From Thermohalobaculum xanthum (GTDB lineage: Bacteria; Pseudomonadota; Alphaproteobacteria; Rhodobacterales; Rhodobacteraceae): a DNA stretch of 64,000 nucleotides. The notes under the pieces are model-generated. The model saw nothing but the letters and a program-made list of their open reading frames with translations, was not told the origin of the DNA and ran no database searches. Position 1 is the stretch's first letter. Each line of letters opens with the position of its first letter. The position numbers were made by a program, and so were the translations under genes. Location: positions 186,001 to 250,000 of the forward strand of contig NZ_JAEHHL010000001.1 of assembly GCF_016623495.1 (NCBI RefSeq). Direction: 5' to 3'. This document shows, piece by piece, positions 20,701 to 32,167 of the stretch.

Positions 20701-21690
20701 ATGGGACTCCTGGTCGAGGGCGAATGGCGTGACCGGTGGTACGACACCGCCAAATCGGGCGGGCGCTTCGTGCGCGACACCGCGAAGTTCCGCAACTGGG
20801 TGACCGCGGATGGCGCGGCGGGCCCGTCGGGCGAAGGCGGCTTCCGTGCCGAGAGCGGGCGCTATCACCTCTACGTCAGCCATGCCTGTCCCTGGGCGCA
20901 CCGCACGCTGATCTTCCGCCGGCTGAAGGGGCTCGAGCCGCATGTCGGCGTCTCCGTCGTGCATCCGCTAATGAAGGAAGACGGCTGGACCTTCTCGACC
21001 GATTTCGACGGCGCCACGGGCGACAGGCTGATGGGCAAGGACTTTCTTCGCGATGTCTATCTCGAGGCGAACCCGAAAGCCTCGGGGCGCGTGACGGTCC
21101 CGGTCCTGTGGGACACCGAGCGCCACACCATCGTGTCGAACGAGTCGTCCGAGATCATCAGGATGTTCAACTCGGCCTTCGACGCGATCACGGGCAACCG
21201 GCTCGACTTCTACCCCGCGCCGTTGCGCGCCGAGATCGATGCCATCAACGACCGCGTCTACGGGGCGATCAACAACGGCGTCTACAAGGCAGGGTTCGCG
21301 ACGACCCAGGCGGCCTATGACGAGGCGGTCACGGCGCTCTTCGCCGCGCTCGACGAGATCGACGCGCGTCTCTCGGCGCAGCGCTACCTGACGGGCTCAA
21401 CACTGACCGAGGCCGACTGGCGGCTGTTCACGACCCTGGTGCGCTTCGATCCCGTGTATGTCGGGCACTTCAAGTGCAACATCCGCCGGATCGCCGATTA
21501 TCCTGCGCTGTCGGGATATTTGCGCGAGCTCTACCAGTATCCGGGGATCCGCGACACGGTGCGGCTGGATCACATCAAGTTTCACTACTACGCCAGCCAC
21601 GCCAGCGTGAACCCCACGGGGATCGTGCCGCTCGGCCCGGTGCTCGACCTAGACCGGCCGCATGGGCGCGGCCATCTCGCCGCCGCCTGA
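20701..21690 (+). CDS. Glutathionyl-hydroquinone reductase (Xi-class GST, YqjG/EcmB type)
   Basis: A 329-residue glutathione-S-transferase-superfamily enzyme. The thioredoxin-fold active site CPWAHR (C63) and the unusually long N-terminal extension are typical of Xi-class GSTs, which reduce glutathionyl-hydroquinones. The C-terminal all-alpha domain has LTEADWRLFTTLVRFDPVY, a family block. The ATG at 20701 is preceded by AGAGGAGG; an ATG 8 nt earlier is out of frame. The neighbouring convergent gene is an uncharacterised membrane protein. Confidence 0.9.
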   Translation: MGLLVEGEWRDRWYDTAKSGGRFVRDTAKFRNWVTADGAAGPSGEGGFRAESGRYHLYVSHACPWAHRTLIFRRLKGLEPHVGVSVVHPLMKEDGWTFSTDFDGATGDRLMGKDFLRDVYLEANPKASGRVTVPVLWDTERHTIVSNESSEIIRMFNSAFDAITGNRLDFYPAPLRAEIDAINDRVYGAINNGVYKAGFATTQAAYDEAVTALFAALDEIDARLSAQRYLTGSTLTEADWRLFTTLVRFDPVYVGHFKCNIRRIADYPALSGYLRELYQYPGIRDTVRLDHIKFHYYASHASVNPTGIVPLGPVLDLDRPHGRGHLAAA

Positions 21691-21705
21691 GGGCGGCGCG
21701 GCTCG

Positions 21706-22197
21706 TCAGAACGCGGCGAGCCCCGCGACCATCGCGATCACAAGGACGAAGTTGAGCCCGACGAACCACAGGTGGCTGTCACGCAGCCGCTTGTGCGCGA
21801 TCATCGCCTGCTCGGGGCCCGCCGCCTCGCTGGCGATGACCCGCGCCACCGCCTCGGTCACACGCAGCCGCGCGGGCTCGATCTGCACGACGAAGACGCC
21901 CGCGATCACCAGCATCAGCGCGAAGGCCGGCGCGATCGCATGGTCGATCATCAGGAGCCCCGTCACCAGAGCGGCGATCCCGGCCAGCATCATCAGGAAG
22001 AAACGCGGCCCCGCGAGGAACGGGTTCTTCAGCCGCGCCTCGGCATCTTCGCGCGAGATGCGGGCCGTGCCGCACAGATATGGGCAGCTCTTCCAGTGAA
22101 CCGCGGCCACGATGCCATGCACGGCAATCAGGGCGATGGCCCCCCAGACCAGCGGCTCGCCACTGGCCTGATCGAGCGTGTCCACCAGCATCTTCAT
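21706..22197 (-). CDS. Hypothetical four-helix membrane protein
   Basis: No family recognised with certainty. The 163-residue protein has hydrophobic helices at about 17-33, 63-82, 84-105 and 142-160, and a loop after the first helix with two cysteines in a CPYLC motif. The ATG at 22197 has GGAGG upstream and overlaps the stop of the FrnE-type gene (ATGA), so the two are coupled. The CxxxC loop next to a thiol-disulfide protein hints at a redox link, which is inference. Confidence 0.6.
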   Translation of the reverse strand: MKMLVDTLDQASGEPLVWGAIALIAVHGIVAAVHWKSCPYLCGTARISREDAEARLKNPFLAGPRFFLMMLAGIAALVTGLLMIDHAIAPAFALMLVIAGVFVVQIEPARLRVTEAVARVIASEAAGPEQAMIAHKRLRDSHLWFVGLNFVLVIAMVAGLAAF

Positions 22198-22850
22198 GAT
22201 GTCGCCTCCGTCCTTCGGGCGTCGAGCGCCGCGAGTTCCGAGATGATCCGCCCCCAGGTATCGCTGTCCTGGGCCCCTTGCACGACGTGGCGCCCGCCGA
22301 TCACGAAGCACGGCACGCCATTGACGCCCATGCGGCGGGCCTCCTGCTCCTCGGCCTCCAGCTCCTTGCGGTCGGCGTCGCCGGACAGCAGCTGGCGGAC
22401 GACATCGGCGTCGAGGCCGGCTTCGCTCCCGATGCGCACCAGCGTCTCGGTGGCCGAGATGTCCTCGCCATCGTGGAAATAGGCGCGGAAGATCGCGTCG
22501 ACCACACGCTGGTCGGCGCCCTCGGCCGCGGCCCAGCGGATCAGGCGATGCGCGTCCAGCGTCTGCGGCGCGCGGCCGATCCGGTCGAGGTTCCAGTCGA
22601 TCCCCTCGTCCCGGCCGGCGCTGTCGATCGCGCCGTAGACGCGCTCGGCGCCCTCCGGCCCGCCGAACTTGGCCTCGAGATAGGCGCGGCGCTCCATCCC
22701 CTCGGCCGGCATGTCCGGGTTGAGGCGGAACATCCGCCACACGATCCGGAAGGGGTTCGAGGCGGCCGCGGCCAGCGCGCGGTCGAGGCGCGTCTTGCCG
22801 ATGTAGCACCAGGGGCAGATCGGGTCCGAGATGATGTCGAGCTGAATCAT
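22194..22850 (-). CDS. FrnE/DsbA-family thioredoxin-fold oxidoreductase
   Basis: A 218-residue cytosolic protein of the FrnE-like 2-hydroxychromene isomerase/DsbA family. The redox motif CPWC is at 12-15 (SDPICPWCYIGK) and the cis-proline segment is GVNGVPCFVIG, with an all-helical insertion in between. There is no signal peptide, so it acts in the cytoplasm as a disulfide isomerase or glutathione-linked enzyme. The start is the ATG at 22850. Coupled by a 4-bp overlap to the downstream membrane-protein gene. Confidence 0.88.
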   Translation of the reverse strand: MIQLDIISDPICPWCYIGKTRLDRALAAAASNPFRIVWRMFRLNPDMPAEGMERRAYLEAKFGGPEGAERVYGAIDSAGRDEGIDWNLDRIGRAPQTLDAHRLIRWAAAEGADQRVVDAIFRAYFHDGEDISATETLVRIGSEAGLDADVVRQLLSGDADRKELEAEEQEARRMGVNGVPCFVIGGRHVVQGAQDSDTWGRIISELAALDARRTEATS

Positions 22851-22944
22851 GCCGCCAAGGTAATGCGCCGACCGCCGGCGGGGAAGGGGCGCACGAATCC
22901 GTGATCGGCGGCTTGCGAGCGGGATGCGGGCCCCGCTCGTGGCG

Positions 22945-24507
22945 TCAGCCGCCGTCCCGGCGATAGGTCGAGACCAGCGTCCGGCGCTGCAGCTTGCCGT
23001 TGGGGCTGCGCGGCAGCGTGTCGACCTCGATCCAGACCTTGGGCGCCTTGTAGGGCGCCAGCGTCGCTGCGGCGTGCGCTGCCAGGGCATCCTCGCCCGG
23101 CCACTTGCCCCTTGGCACGATGAAGGCCGCGACCAGCGACAGGTCGGCGCGGACCGGCAACTCGGCCACCGCGACCTCGGCGACCGCGGGGTGCCGGCCG
23201 ATCGCTTCCTCGACCTCCTGCGGCGCGACGCGATAGCCGAGCGCGTTCATCACCTCGTCGGCCCGGCCCAGATAGGTGATGTAGCCGTCGCGATCCATCG
23301 CGGCGCGGTCGCCGGTCAGGAACCACTCGCCGCGCATCGCGGCCTGCGTCGCCGCGGGGTCGTGCCAGTATCCCAGCATCAGCCCCTCGTCGCGGCGCGA
23401 GACGGCGAGAAGCCCAGGCTCGCCTACCGGCTCCGGCGCATCGTGGCTGGCGTCCTCGGGCAGGATCGCGACCCGGCGCCCGCGCTGCGGCCGGCCCGAG
23501 GTGCCGGGGCGAGGCGGCACGGAAGGCGCGCTCGAGATGTAGGTCGAGACCTCGGACATCCCCAGCGCCTCGTAGAGCGGCTTGCCCGTCGTGGCGCGCC
23601 ATTCTTCGGCAACCGCGTCGGGCATCCGCTCGCCCGCGGTGAGCCCGTGGCGCAGGGTGGCAAAGTCTTCCGCCATGCCCTCGGCGCCGCGCAGCATCTG
23701 CCGGTAGACCCCGGGGACGGCCGCGAAGATCGTGGCCCCGTGGGCGCGGGCAAGCCTGGGCCAGACATGGGCATCGCGCGGCCCGGCATAGATCAGCGTC
23801 CCCGCGCCCGCGGCCCAGGGGTCGGTCAGGCCCGCGCCCAGCGTGTAGGTCCAGTTGAACGCGCCCGCATGCAGCACCGTGTCGGCCTCCGACAGCCCGT
23901 ACCACCCGTCCCACATCATGCGCCGCGCATGGGCCGAGCGCTGGGCATGGAGCACGCCGCGCGGCCGCCCCGAGGTGCCCGAGGTGTAGATCAGGAAGGC
24001 CGGGTCGCCCGCTTCGGTCTGCGCGATCGGCCCGGGCACGCAGCCGCGCAGCTCTGCCCAGGCGCCCGGTGCGAGCAGCCCGACCCCGTCGGGCAGATCG
24101 ACCGCCAGCTCGGTCGAGACCGCGGCAAAGTGCGGCTTCATGTCGGCGACCAGCCCGAGGAACTCGCTCGCGGTCAGCTGCGACGAGGTGGGAACCGCGA
24201 TCCCGCCGGCGGCGATCGTTCCGAAGAACAGGATCGGGAAATCCGAGACGTTGCCCATCCGCAGCGCGACCCGGTCGCCGGGCTGTAGGCCCGCGGATCT
24301 CAGCCCCGCCGCGGTCGCCCGGATCGCGCGGTCCAGGTCGGCATAGCGCCAGGCTTCGGCCACCGCACTGGTCGCATCGGCCAGCACGCGCAAGGCCAGC
24401 TTCTCGGGCGTGCGCCGCGCCGCATCAAGGACATGTGCGGCCATGTTGAAGCTTGCGGGGCAGGGCGGCGGGGGCCCCTGATCGAAAAGGCTGTCGTCGG
24501 GGATCAT
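22945..24507 (-). CDS. Acyl-CoA synthetase (AMP-forming, ANL family)
   Basis: A 520-residue adenylate-forming ligase. The AMP-binding P-loop LIYTSGTSGRPRG is near 172-184, a YEALGMSEVSTYISS block follows the acyl-pocket region, and the C-terminal lysine of SPNGKLQRR (about 506-514) is the one used in thioester formation. The substrate cannot be read safely; short-chain, branched or aromatic acids are all possible and the benzoate-CoA-ligase-like/ACSM branch looks closest. The start is the ATG at 24507 (MIPDDSLFDQG). It stands 94 bp from the FrnE-type gene downstream. Confidence 0.85.
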   Translation of the reverse strand: MIPDDSLFDQGPPPPCPASFNMAAHVLDAARRTPEKLALRVLADATSAVAEAWRYADLDRAIRATAAGLRSAGLQPGDRVALRMGNVSDFPILFFGTIAAGGIAVPTSSQLTASEFLGLVADMKPHFAAVSTELAVDLPDGVGLLAPGAWAELRGCVPGPIAQTEAGDPAFLIYTSGTSGRPRGVLHAQRSAHARRMMWDGWYGLSEADTVLHAGAFNWTYTLGAGLTDPWAAGAGTLIYAGPRDAHVWPRLARAHGATIFAAVPGVYRQMLRGAEGMAEDFATLRHGLTAGERMPDAVAEEWRATTGKPLYEALGMSEVSTYISSAPSVPPRPGTSGRPQRGRRVAILPEDASHDAPEPVGEPGLLAVSRRDEGLMLGYWHDPAATQAAMRGEWFLTGDRAAMDRDGYITYLGRADEVMNALGYRVAPQEVEEAIGRHPAVAEVAVAELPVRADLSLVAAFIVPRGKWPGEDALAAHAAATLAPYKAPKVWIEVDTLPRSPNGKLQRRTLVSTYRRDGG

Positions 24508-24601
24508 TCACGCTCTCTCGTTTCGCGGCGCACAGTGTCATGCGGCGTCCGGCCACGCAATGCACCGCGCGGGGTCCGGCCCGCTTGCCGCGCCCGGCTG
24601 G

Positions 24602-25078
24602 TCATCCCCGGCCGATGCGGTCGAGGTGACCGGCAAGCTCGTCGCGTCCAAGGTGCTCGAGCGGCAGCGCCAGCGCCGCGTTGATCCGAGCCGAAAGCCG
24701 GTGATACGCGAGCGCGAAGGCAACGGCGGTCTGCTCGGTCGGCGCGGCAAGCGGCTCGTCCATCGCCCAGGTGGCGGTGACGGGGCGGCCTTGCCATGCC
24801 GGGTGACGCTCGGCCGCCACCGAGGGGCAGAGGTCGAGCACGATATCGAGCTGCGGCGCCCCCGACCCCGAGAACTCGAACCAGCTTTTCGATCTCAGGC
24901 CCTTGCTGTCGATGCCACGCGCCGCAAGGCAGTCGAGCGTCGCGCCCGCGACGACGCCGACCGGGTTCGATCCGGCCGAGAAGGCCCGGACCCGGCCCGC
25001 GCCGTCGCGGTTGAAGATCGCCTCGGCCAGGATCGAGCGCGAGGCGTTGCCGGTGCAAAGGGCGAGGATACTGATCAT
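24602..25078 (-). CDS. Low-molecular-weight phosphatase/arsenate reductase-fold protein
   Basis: A 158-residue protein of the LMW protein tyrosine phosphatase family. The P-loop is C8-T-G-N-A-S-R14, matching C(X)5R, with the downstream DLCPSVA/HPAW region typical of ArsC-type members. It may reduce arsenate or act on phosphoproteins. No ars genes flank it, so arsenate reduction is not supported by context. The ATG at 25078 opens directly on the P-loop strand (MISILALCTGN); the in-frame extension upstream has no family similarity. Confidence 0.8.
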   Translation of the reverse strand: MISILALCTGNASRSILAEAIFNRDGAGRVRAFSAGSNPVGVVAGATLDCLAARGIDSKGLRSKSWFEFSGSGAPQLDIVLDLCPSVAAERHPAWQGRPVTATWAMDEPLAAPTEQTAVAFALAYHRLSARINAALALPLEHLGRDELAGHLDRIGRG

Positions 25079-25178
25079 CGGGACGCAATCGGCTTGGGTT
25101 CTGCCCCACTCATCCCGTATCAGCGCGGGATCCGCAAGCGCCCGCCCGCCTGCGCCCGCTTTGGGACAAGTCCGGAGC

Positions 25179-26240
25179 TCAGTAGAGCATCGCCCGGATA
25201 TCGACGCTGCCCCGGACGCCGATCTTGTCCCAGTGCGCACGCAGGAAGCTGTCCGCCGCGGCGCGCCCCGCCGCCTTGAGGTCGTCGAACAGCCCTGGGC
25301 GCGGGTTCAGCTTCGAGGCGAAGCCCAGTTCGCGCATCGTCTCGTCATCGCGCACGGCGTGGATCCGGATCGCCTTCATCTCGCTCGGCGACAGCTTGCC
25401 TTCCTCGATCAGCCGCCCGACGAAGGCGATCGCCCGCAGCTCGCGCAGCAGCGACGAGTTGAACGAGATCTCGTTCACCCGGTTGATGATGTCGTTCGCC
25501 GTTTGCGGCACCTCGGGCCGCTCGATCGGATTGACGTGGACGATCAGGATATCGTCGGTCCCGGTCTCGTAGAACAGCGGGAACAGGGCCGGGTTGCCCA
25601 TGTAACCCCCGTCCCAGTAGTGCTCGCCGTCGATCTCGACCGCCTGGAACAGGAAGGGCAGGCAGGCCGAGGCCAGGAACACGTCGACCGTGAGCTCGCC
25701 GTTCTTGAAGACCTTGATCCGCCCGGTTCGCACATTCGTGGCCGAGACGAAGATGTGCGGATAACAGCTCCGGCAGATCCGGTCGAAGCAGGTGGTCTCG
25801 CGCAGCAGGTCTCCCAGCGGATTGAGGTTCAGCGGGTTCCATTGATAGGGCGAGAGCGAGCGGTTGATCGTCGCGGCCACGGTGTCCATCGGCAGGCGCA
25901 TGGCCTCGTGCACCATGTTGGCGATGCCGGGCGAGAAGGCGCCCAGCCAGTCGACGACCGGATGCGCGTTGCGCCGCGCCGCGCGCCGGATCTCGCCCCA
26001 GAAATGCGCAAGCTGCGCACGCGCGCCCTCGCGCCCACCAAGCCCGCCGGGATCGCCGCCAAGGTAGCCGGTCTTGAGCATGGCGGCGTTCATCGCGCCC
26101 GCCGAGGTGCCCGAGATAGCCTCGATGTCGAGCCTCTCTTCTTCCAGCAGCCGGTCGAGCGCGCCCCAGGTGAAGGCGCCATGCGCACCGCCGCCCTGGA
26201 GGGCGAGGTTGATGGATTTCGTCTGGTGGATCGCCGCCAT
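25179..26240 (-). CDS. Patatin-like phospholipase (RssA type)
   Basis: A 353-residue lipid acyl hydrolase. The oxyanion-hole motif GGGAHG is at 16-21, the nucleophile elbow GTSAG at 44-48 (Ser46) and the catalytic aspartate in DGG at 210-212. No signal peptide is seen, so it acts in the cytoplasm or at the inner membrane face. The start at 26240 gives MAAIHQTKSINLALQGGGAHG. It diverges from the small cytochrome gene and no operon partner is evident. Members of this group remodel phospholipids or act on storage granules; the substrate is unknown. Confidence 0.9.
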   Translation of the reverse strand: MAAIHQTKSINLALQGGGAHGAFTWGALDRLLEEERLDIEAISGTSAGAMNAAMLKTGYLGGDPGGLGGREGARAQLAHFWGEIRRAARRNAHPVVDWLGAFSPGIANMVHEAMRLPMDTVAATINRSLSPYQWNPLNLNPLGDLLRETTCFDRICRSCYPHIFVSATNVRTGRIKVFKNGELTVDVFLASACLPFLFQAVEIDGEHYWDGGYMGNPALFPLFYETGTDDILIVHVNPIERPEVPQTANDIINRVNEISFNSSLLRELRAIAFVGRLIEEGKLSPSEMKAIRIHAVRDDETMRELGFASKLNPRPGLFDDLKAAGRAAADSFLRAHWDKIGVRGSVDIRAMLY

Positions 26241-26414
26241 CGACCCGTCCTCCTCGGCATTCTCGGCCCCTGACGATGGGGAGCGGGGCGCTGCGGTGCA
26301 ACAGGTTCATTGTTGCAGTGCCACATCTTTTCGCGAGCATCCGGGCCCAAGCGCGGCTTGCCCGGCGCTGTCCGCGACCGTACCCTTCCCCGAAAAATCG
26401 GGAGGATCCGAGCC

Positions 26415-26834
26415 ATGCGACCGCATTCGGCACCGCGTTCGTCACTGGCGGGTGGAGTGCTCGCGCTGCTGGCGGCATGTCCCGCAACCGAACCCCGCGC
26501 GCAGGACTTCGCGCCGGGCGAGAAGCTCGCGCTGTTCCACTGCGGCCGGTGCCACGTCATCAACGAGCGCAACCGCATGGGCGGCATCGGCTCGACACCG
26601 GCGTTCAAGACGATGCGGGGCCACCCCGAGTTCGAGGCGAAGATGCGCAGCTTCTACGCGCTGCGCCCGCACCCCGCATTCACCCAGATCCCCGGCGTGA
26701 CCGAGCCGTTCACGCCCGAACTGCCATCCCCGATCCACCCGGTCGAGCTGACCGAGGAGGAACTCGACCGCATCGTCGATTATGCCCTGACGCTCGAGGC
26801 CGCCGATCTCGGCGGGCAGCTTCGGTCGCGCTGA
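26415..26834 (+). CDS. Small exported c-type cytochrome
   Basis: A 139-residue protein with an N-terminal export signal and one heme-attachment motif CGRCH (C43, C46, H47). The signal region contains LAAC (19-22), which fits a lipobox, so the mature protein may be lipid-anchored through C22; cleavage before the mature DFAPGEK is the alternative. A distal methionine in the usual position near the C-terminal helix is not evident: the expected MP-type turn reads FTQIPGV. The ribosome site GGAGG precedes the ATG at 26415. It is probably an electron carrier or a subunit of a periplasmic dehydrogenase. Confidence 0.8.
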   Translation: MRPHSAPRSSLAGGVLALLAACPATEPRAQDFAPGEKLALFHCGRCHVINERNRMGGIGSTPAFKTMRGHPEFEAKMRSFYALRPHPAFTQIPGVTEPFTPELPSPIHPVELTEEELDRIVDYALTLEAADLGGQLRSR

Positions 26835-26841
26835 GCGGGGC

Positions 26842-27252
26842 TCACTCCCACCACGGATCGATCCGGGCGATATCCTCGTCCGACAGCCCGAAATGGTGGC
26901 CGATCTCGTGCACCAGGATATGGGCGACCAGCGCGCCGAGCGCCACGTCGCCGCGCTCGGCCCACTCGTCGAGGATCGCCCGGCGGTAGAGCACCACCTC
27001 GTCCGGCCCGCCCGGCAGGTCGCTGAAGGACTTCTCGGTCAGCGCGACCCCGCTGTAGAGCCCCGTCAGCTCGAACGGATCTGCGATCCCCATGGCGGCC
27101 AGCGTCTCGTCGTCGGCCAGGTCCTCGACGCGCAGCACGACGCCCTCGCATTGCTCGCGGAACCCGTCAGGCATGGCCTCGAGCGCATCGCGCGCGAGGC
27201 GGTCGATATCGGCCAGCGACGGCGCGACGAGGTCGGTCAGCGGGTCGTTCAT
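26842..27252 (-). CDS. Zincin-like metallopeptidase (HExxH)
   Basis: A 136-residue protein of the small bacterial metallopeptidase family (PF06262-like). The zinc motif is H115-E-I-G-H119 followed by HFGLSDEDI, the family's hallmark ending. No signal peptide is present, so it is cytoplasmic. Its natural substrate is unknown. The start codon overlaps the stop of the upstream GNAT gene by 4 bp (ATGA), implying coupled translation. Its stop lies 7 bp from the convergent cytochrome gene. Confidence 0.87.
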   Translation of the reverse strand: MNDPLTDLVAPSLADIDRLARDALEAMPDGFREQCEGVVLRVEDLADDETLAAMGIADPFELTGLYSGVALTEKSFSDLPGGPDEVVLYRRAILDEWAERGDVALGALVAHILVHEIGHHFGLSDEDIARIDPWWE

Positions 27253-27761
27253 GTCGGCCCTTCCCCGGTCACAGGGCGCGACAGGTAGCGCACGACCTTT
27301 CCGGGCGAGGGGGCCCCGCGCCCGATCTCGGCGAAGCCCAGCGCGGCGTGGAACGCATCCGATCCGGGGTTCGGCGGCTCGCGGTTCACCTCGCAGACGA
27401 CCTGTCCCAGCCCGGCCGCCGCGGCCGCCTCAAAGGCGCGGTCGTAGAGCGCGCGCGCCATGCCGCGTCCGCGCAGCTCGGACGCCACGACGATCCGGTC
27501 GATGTAGAGAAAGCGGTTGAGCCGCTCGCGGAACCACAGGAAGTTCGGGCTGTCGTAGGCGCCCGCCTCGTCGAAGGCGATGACGAAGGCCGCGCCGTCG
27601 GGCGTGGCCAGCGCCAGGCGCGACGCGTCGACGAGCGCGCGCAGCCGCGCGGGGTCGAGCGGCGAGGTGTGGTGCTCGACCCGCGCGTTCTGGGCCAGCA
27701 CGGCGCCGAGCACCGGCTCCGCGGCCTCGCGCAGATCGACGAATTCGGGGCTTTGGGGCAT
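27249..27761 (-). CDS. GNAT-family N-acetyltransferase
   Basis: A 170-residue acetyltransferase. The acetyl-CoA pyrophosphate loop is visible as IVVASELRGRGMARALYDRAF, whose Q/RxxGxG/A element is RGRGMA. The C-terminal FHAALGFAEIGRG is the typical last strand-helix. The acceptor is unknown. The ATG at 27761 was chosen because the upstream extension runs into the glnA terminator hairpin. It forms a two-gene unit with the metallopeptidase. Confidence 0.85.
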   Translation of the reverse strand: MPQSPEFVDLREAAEPVLGAVLAQNARVEHHTSPLDPARLRALVDASRLALATPDGAAFVIAFDEAGAYDSPNFLWFRERLNRFLYIDRIVVASELRGRGMARALYDRAFEAAAAAGLGQVVCEVNREPPNPGSDAFHAALGFAEIGRGAPSPGKVVRYLSRPVTGEGPT

Positions 27762-27803
27762 GGCCTGCTTCCCTGCAGCAAGTGACGGTCGCCGGAAACG
27801 ACG

Positions 27804-27828
27804 AAGGGCGGCGCATCGCGCGCCGCCC
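27804..27828 (-). terminator. Intrinsic terminator of glnA
   Basis: GGGCGGCGC (27806-27814) pairs with GCGCCGCCC (27820-27828), a perfect 9-bp stem with a 5-nt loop, 28 nt past the glnA stop on the minus strand and followed there by TTCGTCGTTT. The T-run is weak, but position and stem support termination. Confidence 0.65.
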
Positions 27829-27855
27829 CCGTTTACTGTCCGACGTTCCGGCTTG

Positions 27856-29265
27856 TCAGCAGGAATAGTACATCTGGTACTCGATCGGGTGCGGCGTGTG
27901 CTCGTAGGCATAGACCTCCTGCCACTTGAGCTCCATGTAGCCCTCGATCTGGTCGCGGGTGAACACGTTGCCCTTGAGCAGGAACTCGTGGTCGGCCTCG
28001 AGGCTCTCGAGCGCCTCGCGCAGGCTGCCGCACACGGTCGGGATGCCGGCCAGTTCCTCGGGCGGCAGGTCGTAGAGATCCTTGTCCGCGGCCTCGCCGG
28101 GATGGATCTTGTTCTGGATGCCGTCGAGGCCGGCCATCAGCAGCGCCGACATCGCCAGGTAGGGGTTCGCCGACGGGTCGGGGAAGCGGGTCTCGACGCG
28201 CTTGGCCTTGGGGCTCTCGGTCCATGGGATACGGATCGAGGCCGAGCGGTTGCGGGCCGAGTAGGCCAGCAGAACCGGCGCCTCGAAGCCCGGGATCAGG
28301 CGCTTGTAGCTGTTGGTGCCGGGGTTCGTGAAGGCGTTCAGCGCCTTGGCGTGCCTGAGGATGCCGCCGATATACCACAGCGCCTCTTCCGACAGGTCGG
28401 CGTACTGGTCGCCCGCGAACAGCGGCTTGCCGTCCTTCCAGATCGACTGGTTGACGTGCATGCCGGTGCCGTTGTCGCCCTTGATGGGCTTGGGCATGAA
28501 GGTCGCGGTCTTGCCATAGGCATGGGCGACGTTGTGGATGACGTACTTGTACTTCTGCAGGTTATCGGCCTGCTCGACCAGCCCGCCGAAGATCATGCCC
28601 AGCTCGTGCTGGCACGACGCCACCTCGTGGTGGTGCTTGTCGACCTTCATGCCGATGCGCTTCATGGTCGAGAGCATCTCCGAGCGGATGTCCTGGCCCG
28701 CATCGGTCGGGTTCACCGGGAAATAGCCGCCCTTGAGGCCGGGGCGGTGACCCATGTTGCCCATCTCGTAGTCGGTGTCCGAGTTCCACGAGCCGTCCTG
28801 CGCGTCGACCTCGTAGCTCACCTTGTTGATGGCGACCTGGAAGCGGACGTCGTCGAACAGGAAGAATTCGGCCTCGGGGCCCCAGAACGAGGCGTCGCCG
28901 ACGCCCGATTCCTTGAGGTACTTCTCGGCCTTCAGCGCGGTCGCGCGCGGGTCGCGGTCATAGAGCTCGCCGGTGTCGGGCTCGACCACGGTGCAGAAAA
29001 GCGCCAGCGTCTTCTCGGCATAGAAGGGGTCGATGTAGGCGGACTCGGCGTCGGGGATCAGCTTCATGTCCGACTGGTCGATCGACTTCCAGCCCGCGAT
29101 CGACGAGCCATCGAACATCCAGCCCTCGGTGAACCAGTCCTCGTCGACGATGTCGCTCAGGGCGGTCACGTGCTGCATCTTGCCGCGCGGGTCGGTGAAG
29201 CGGAGATCGACATAGGCGATCTCCTCGTCCTTGATCATCTTCACCAGTTCGGCTGCTGTGGTCAT
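27856..29265 (-). CDS. glnA: Glutamine synthetase type I
   Basis: ATP-dependent ligation of ammonia to glutamate, the main assimilation step. 469 residues, the usual GSI-beta length. The metal-binding blocks and the ATP-binding stretch are intact. The adenylylation site is Y398 in [10 protein letters not shown], so activity is expected to be tuned by GlnE in response to PII. The ATG at 29265 was chosen for its GAAGGGA ribosome site and family N-terminus ([15 protein letters not shown]). It is 94 bp downstream of glnB and probably co-transcribed from the sigma-54 promoter, with a possible extra promoter in the spacer. Confidence 0.98.
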   Translation of the reverse strand: MTTAAELVKMIKDEEIAYVDLRFTDPRGKMQHVTALSDIVDEDWFTEGWMFDGSSIAGWKSIDQSDMKLIPDAESAYIDPFYAEKTLALFCTVVEPDTGELYDRDPRATALKAEKYLKESGVGDASFWGPEAEFFLFDDVRFQVAINKVSYEVDAQDGSWNSDTDYEMGNMGHRPGLKGGYFPVNPTDAGQDIRSEMLSTMKRIGMKVDKHHHEVASCQHELGMIFGGLVEQADNLQKYKYVIHNVAHAYGKTATFMPKPIKGDNGTGMHVNQSIWKDGKPLFAGDQYADLSEEALWYIGGILRHAKALNAFTNPGTNSYKRLIPGFEAPVLLAYSARNRSASIRIPWTESPKAKRVETRFPDPSANPYLAMSALLMAGLDGIQNKIHPGEAADKDLYDLPPEELAGIPTVCGSLREALESLEADHEFLLKGNVFTRDQIEGYMELKWQEVYAYEHTPHPIEYQMYYSC

Positions 29266-29359
29266 CTCGCGTCCCTTCTCCGTATGGTTCTGCGATTGCG
29301 TCTCGTGGTTCCGTGATCCGCGCGGTGCGGGGCGCGCGCGCGGGAAATGTCTCGAATCC

Positions 29360-31722
<2,363 letters not shown>

Positions 31723-32011
31723 CCCAAGCGCGAGGAGAATGCGAAGAGAATCGAACAGTCTTTTGAAATCAAATCCTTAACATCGGTTTCACGCGTGAAA
31801 GCCTCGTCGGAACGGCGCGCGCGGGCGCCTCTCGGCCCGCGCAGGCGGCCTGATCCCCGGCATGGGCGCGGTGCCGCGCCGGGCCGGCGCCCCGCTATGC
31901 CGCGAAACCGTGACAAAGATGCGCTTTCCCTCTATCGCCCCCGAAATGGCCTTGTTATAGGGGACCCGAATTCGCGCGGCCGGGGGTGTTACCCGCGGGC
32001 GTGCACCGCGT

Positions 32012-32096
32012 GCGGGCGTGGTGGAACTGGTAGACACGCGAGATTTAGGTTCTCGTGCCGCAAGGCGTGGGGGTTCGAGCCCCTCCGCCCGCACCA
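32012..32096 (+). tRNA. tRNA-Leu (anticodon UAG), CCA encoded
   Basis: Acceptor GCGGGCG (32012-32018) pairs with CGCCCGC (32086-32092). The anticodon loop TTTAGGT gives UAG within the stem GAGA/TCTC, a long variable arm follows as in class II tRNAs, and the T-arm GGGGGTTCGAGCCCC is standard. Discriminator A and a genomic CCA end it. The preceding 289 bp (31723-32011) contain no gene; an AT-richer stretch at 31760-31800 and a TTATAG box near 31955 may serve as promoter. Confidence 0.97.
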
Positions 32097-32167
32097 GCGC
32101 CCAAGCCCGCCGCCACAAGGACAGGCAGCCCGTGCGGGGGCACGGAAGAACGGATGAAGGTCAGGCG

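Noticed and set aside
24602-25078. Arsenate resistance locus
   Set aside because: The P-loop fold fits ArsC, but no arsR, arsB or acr3 gene is near, so a generic LMW phosphatase-fold label is safer.
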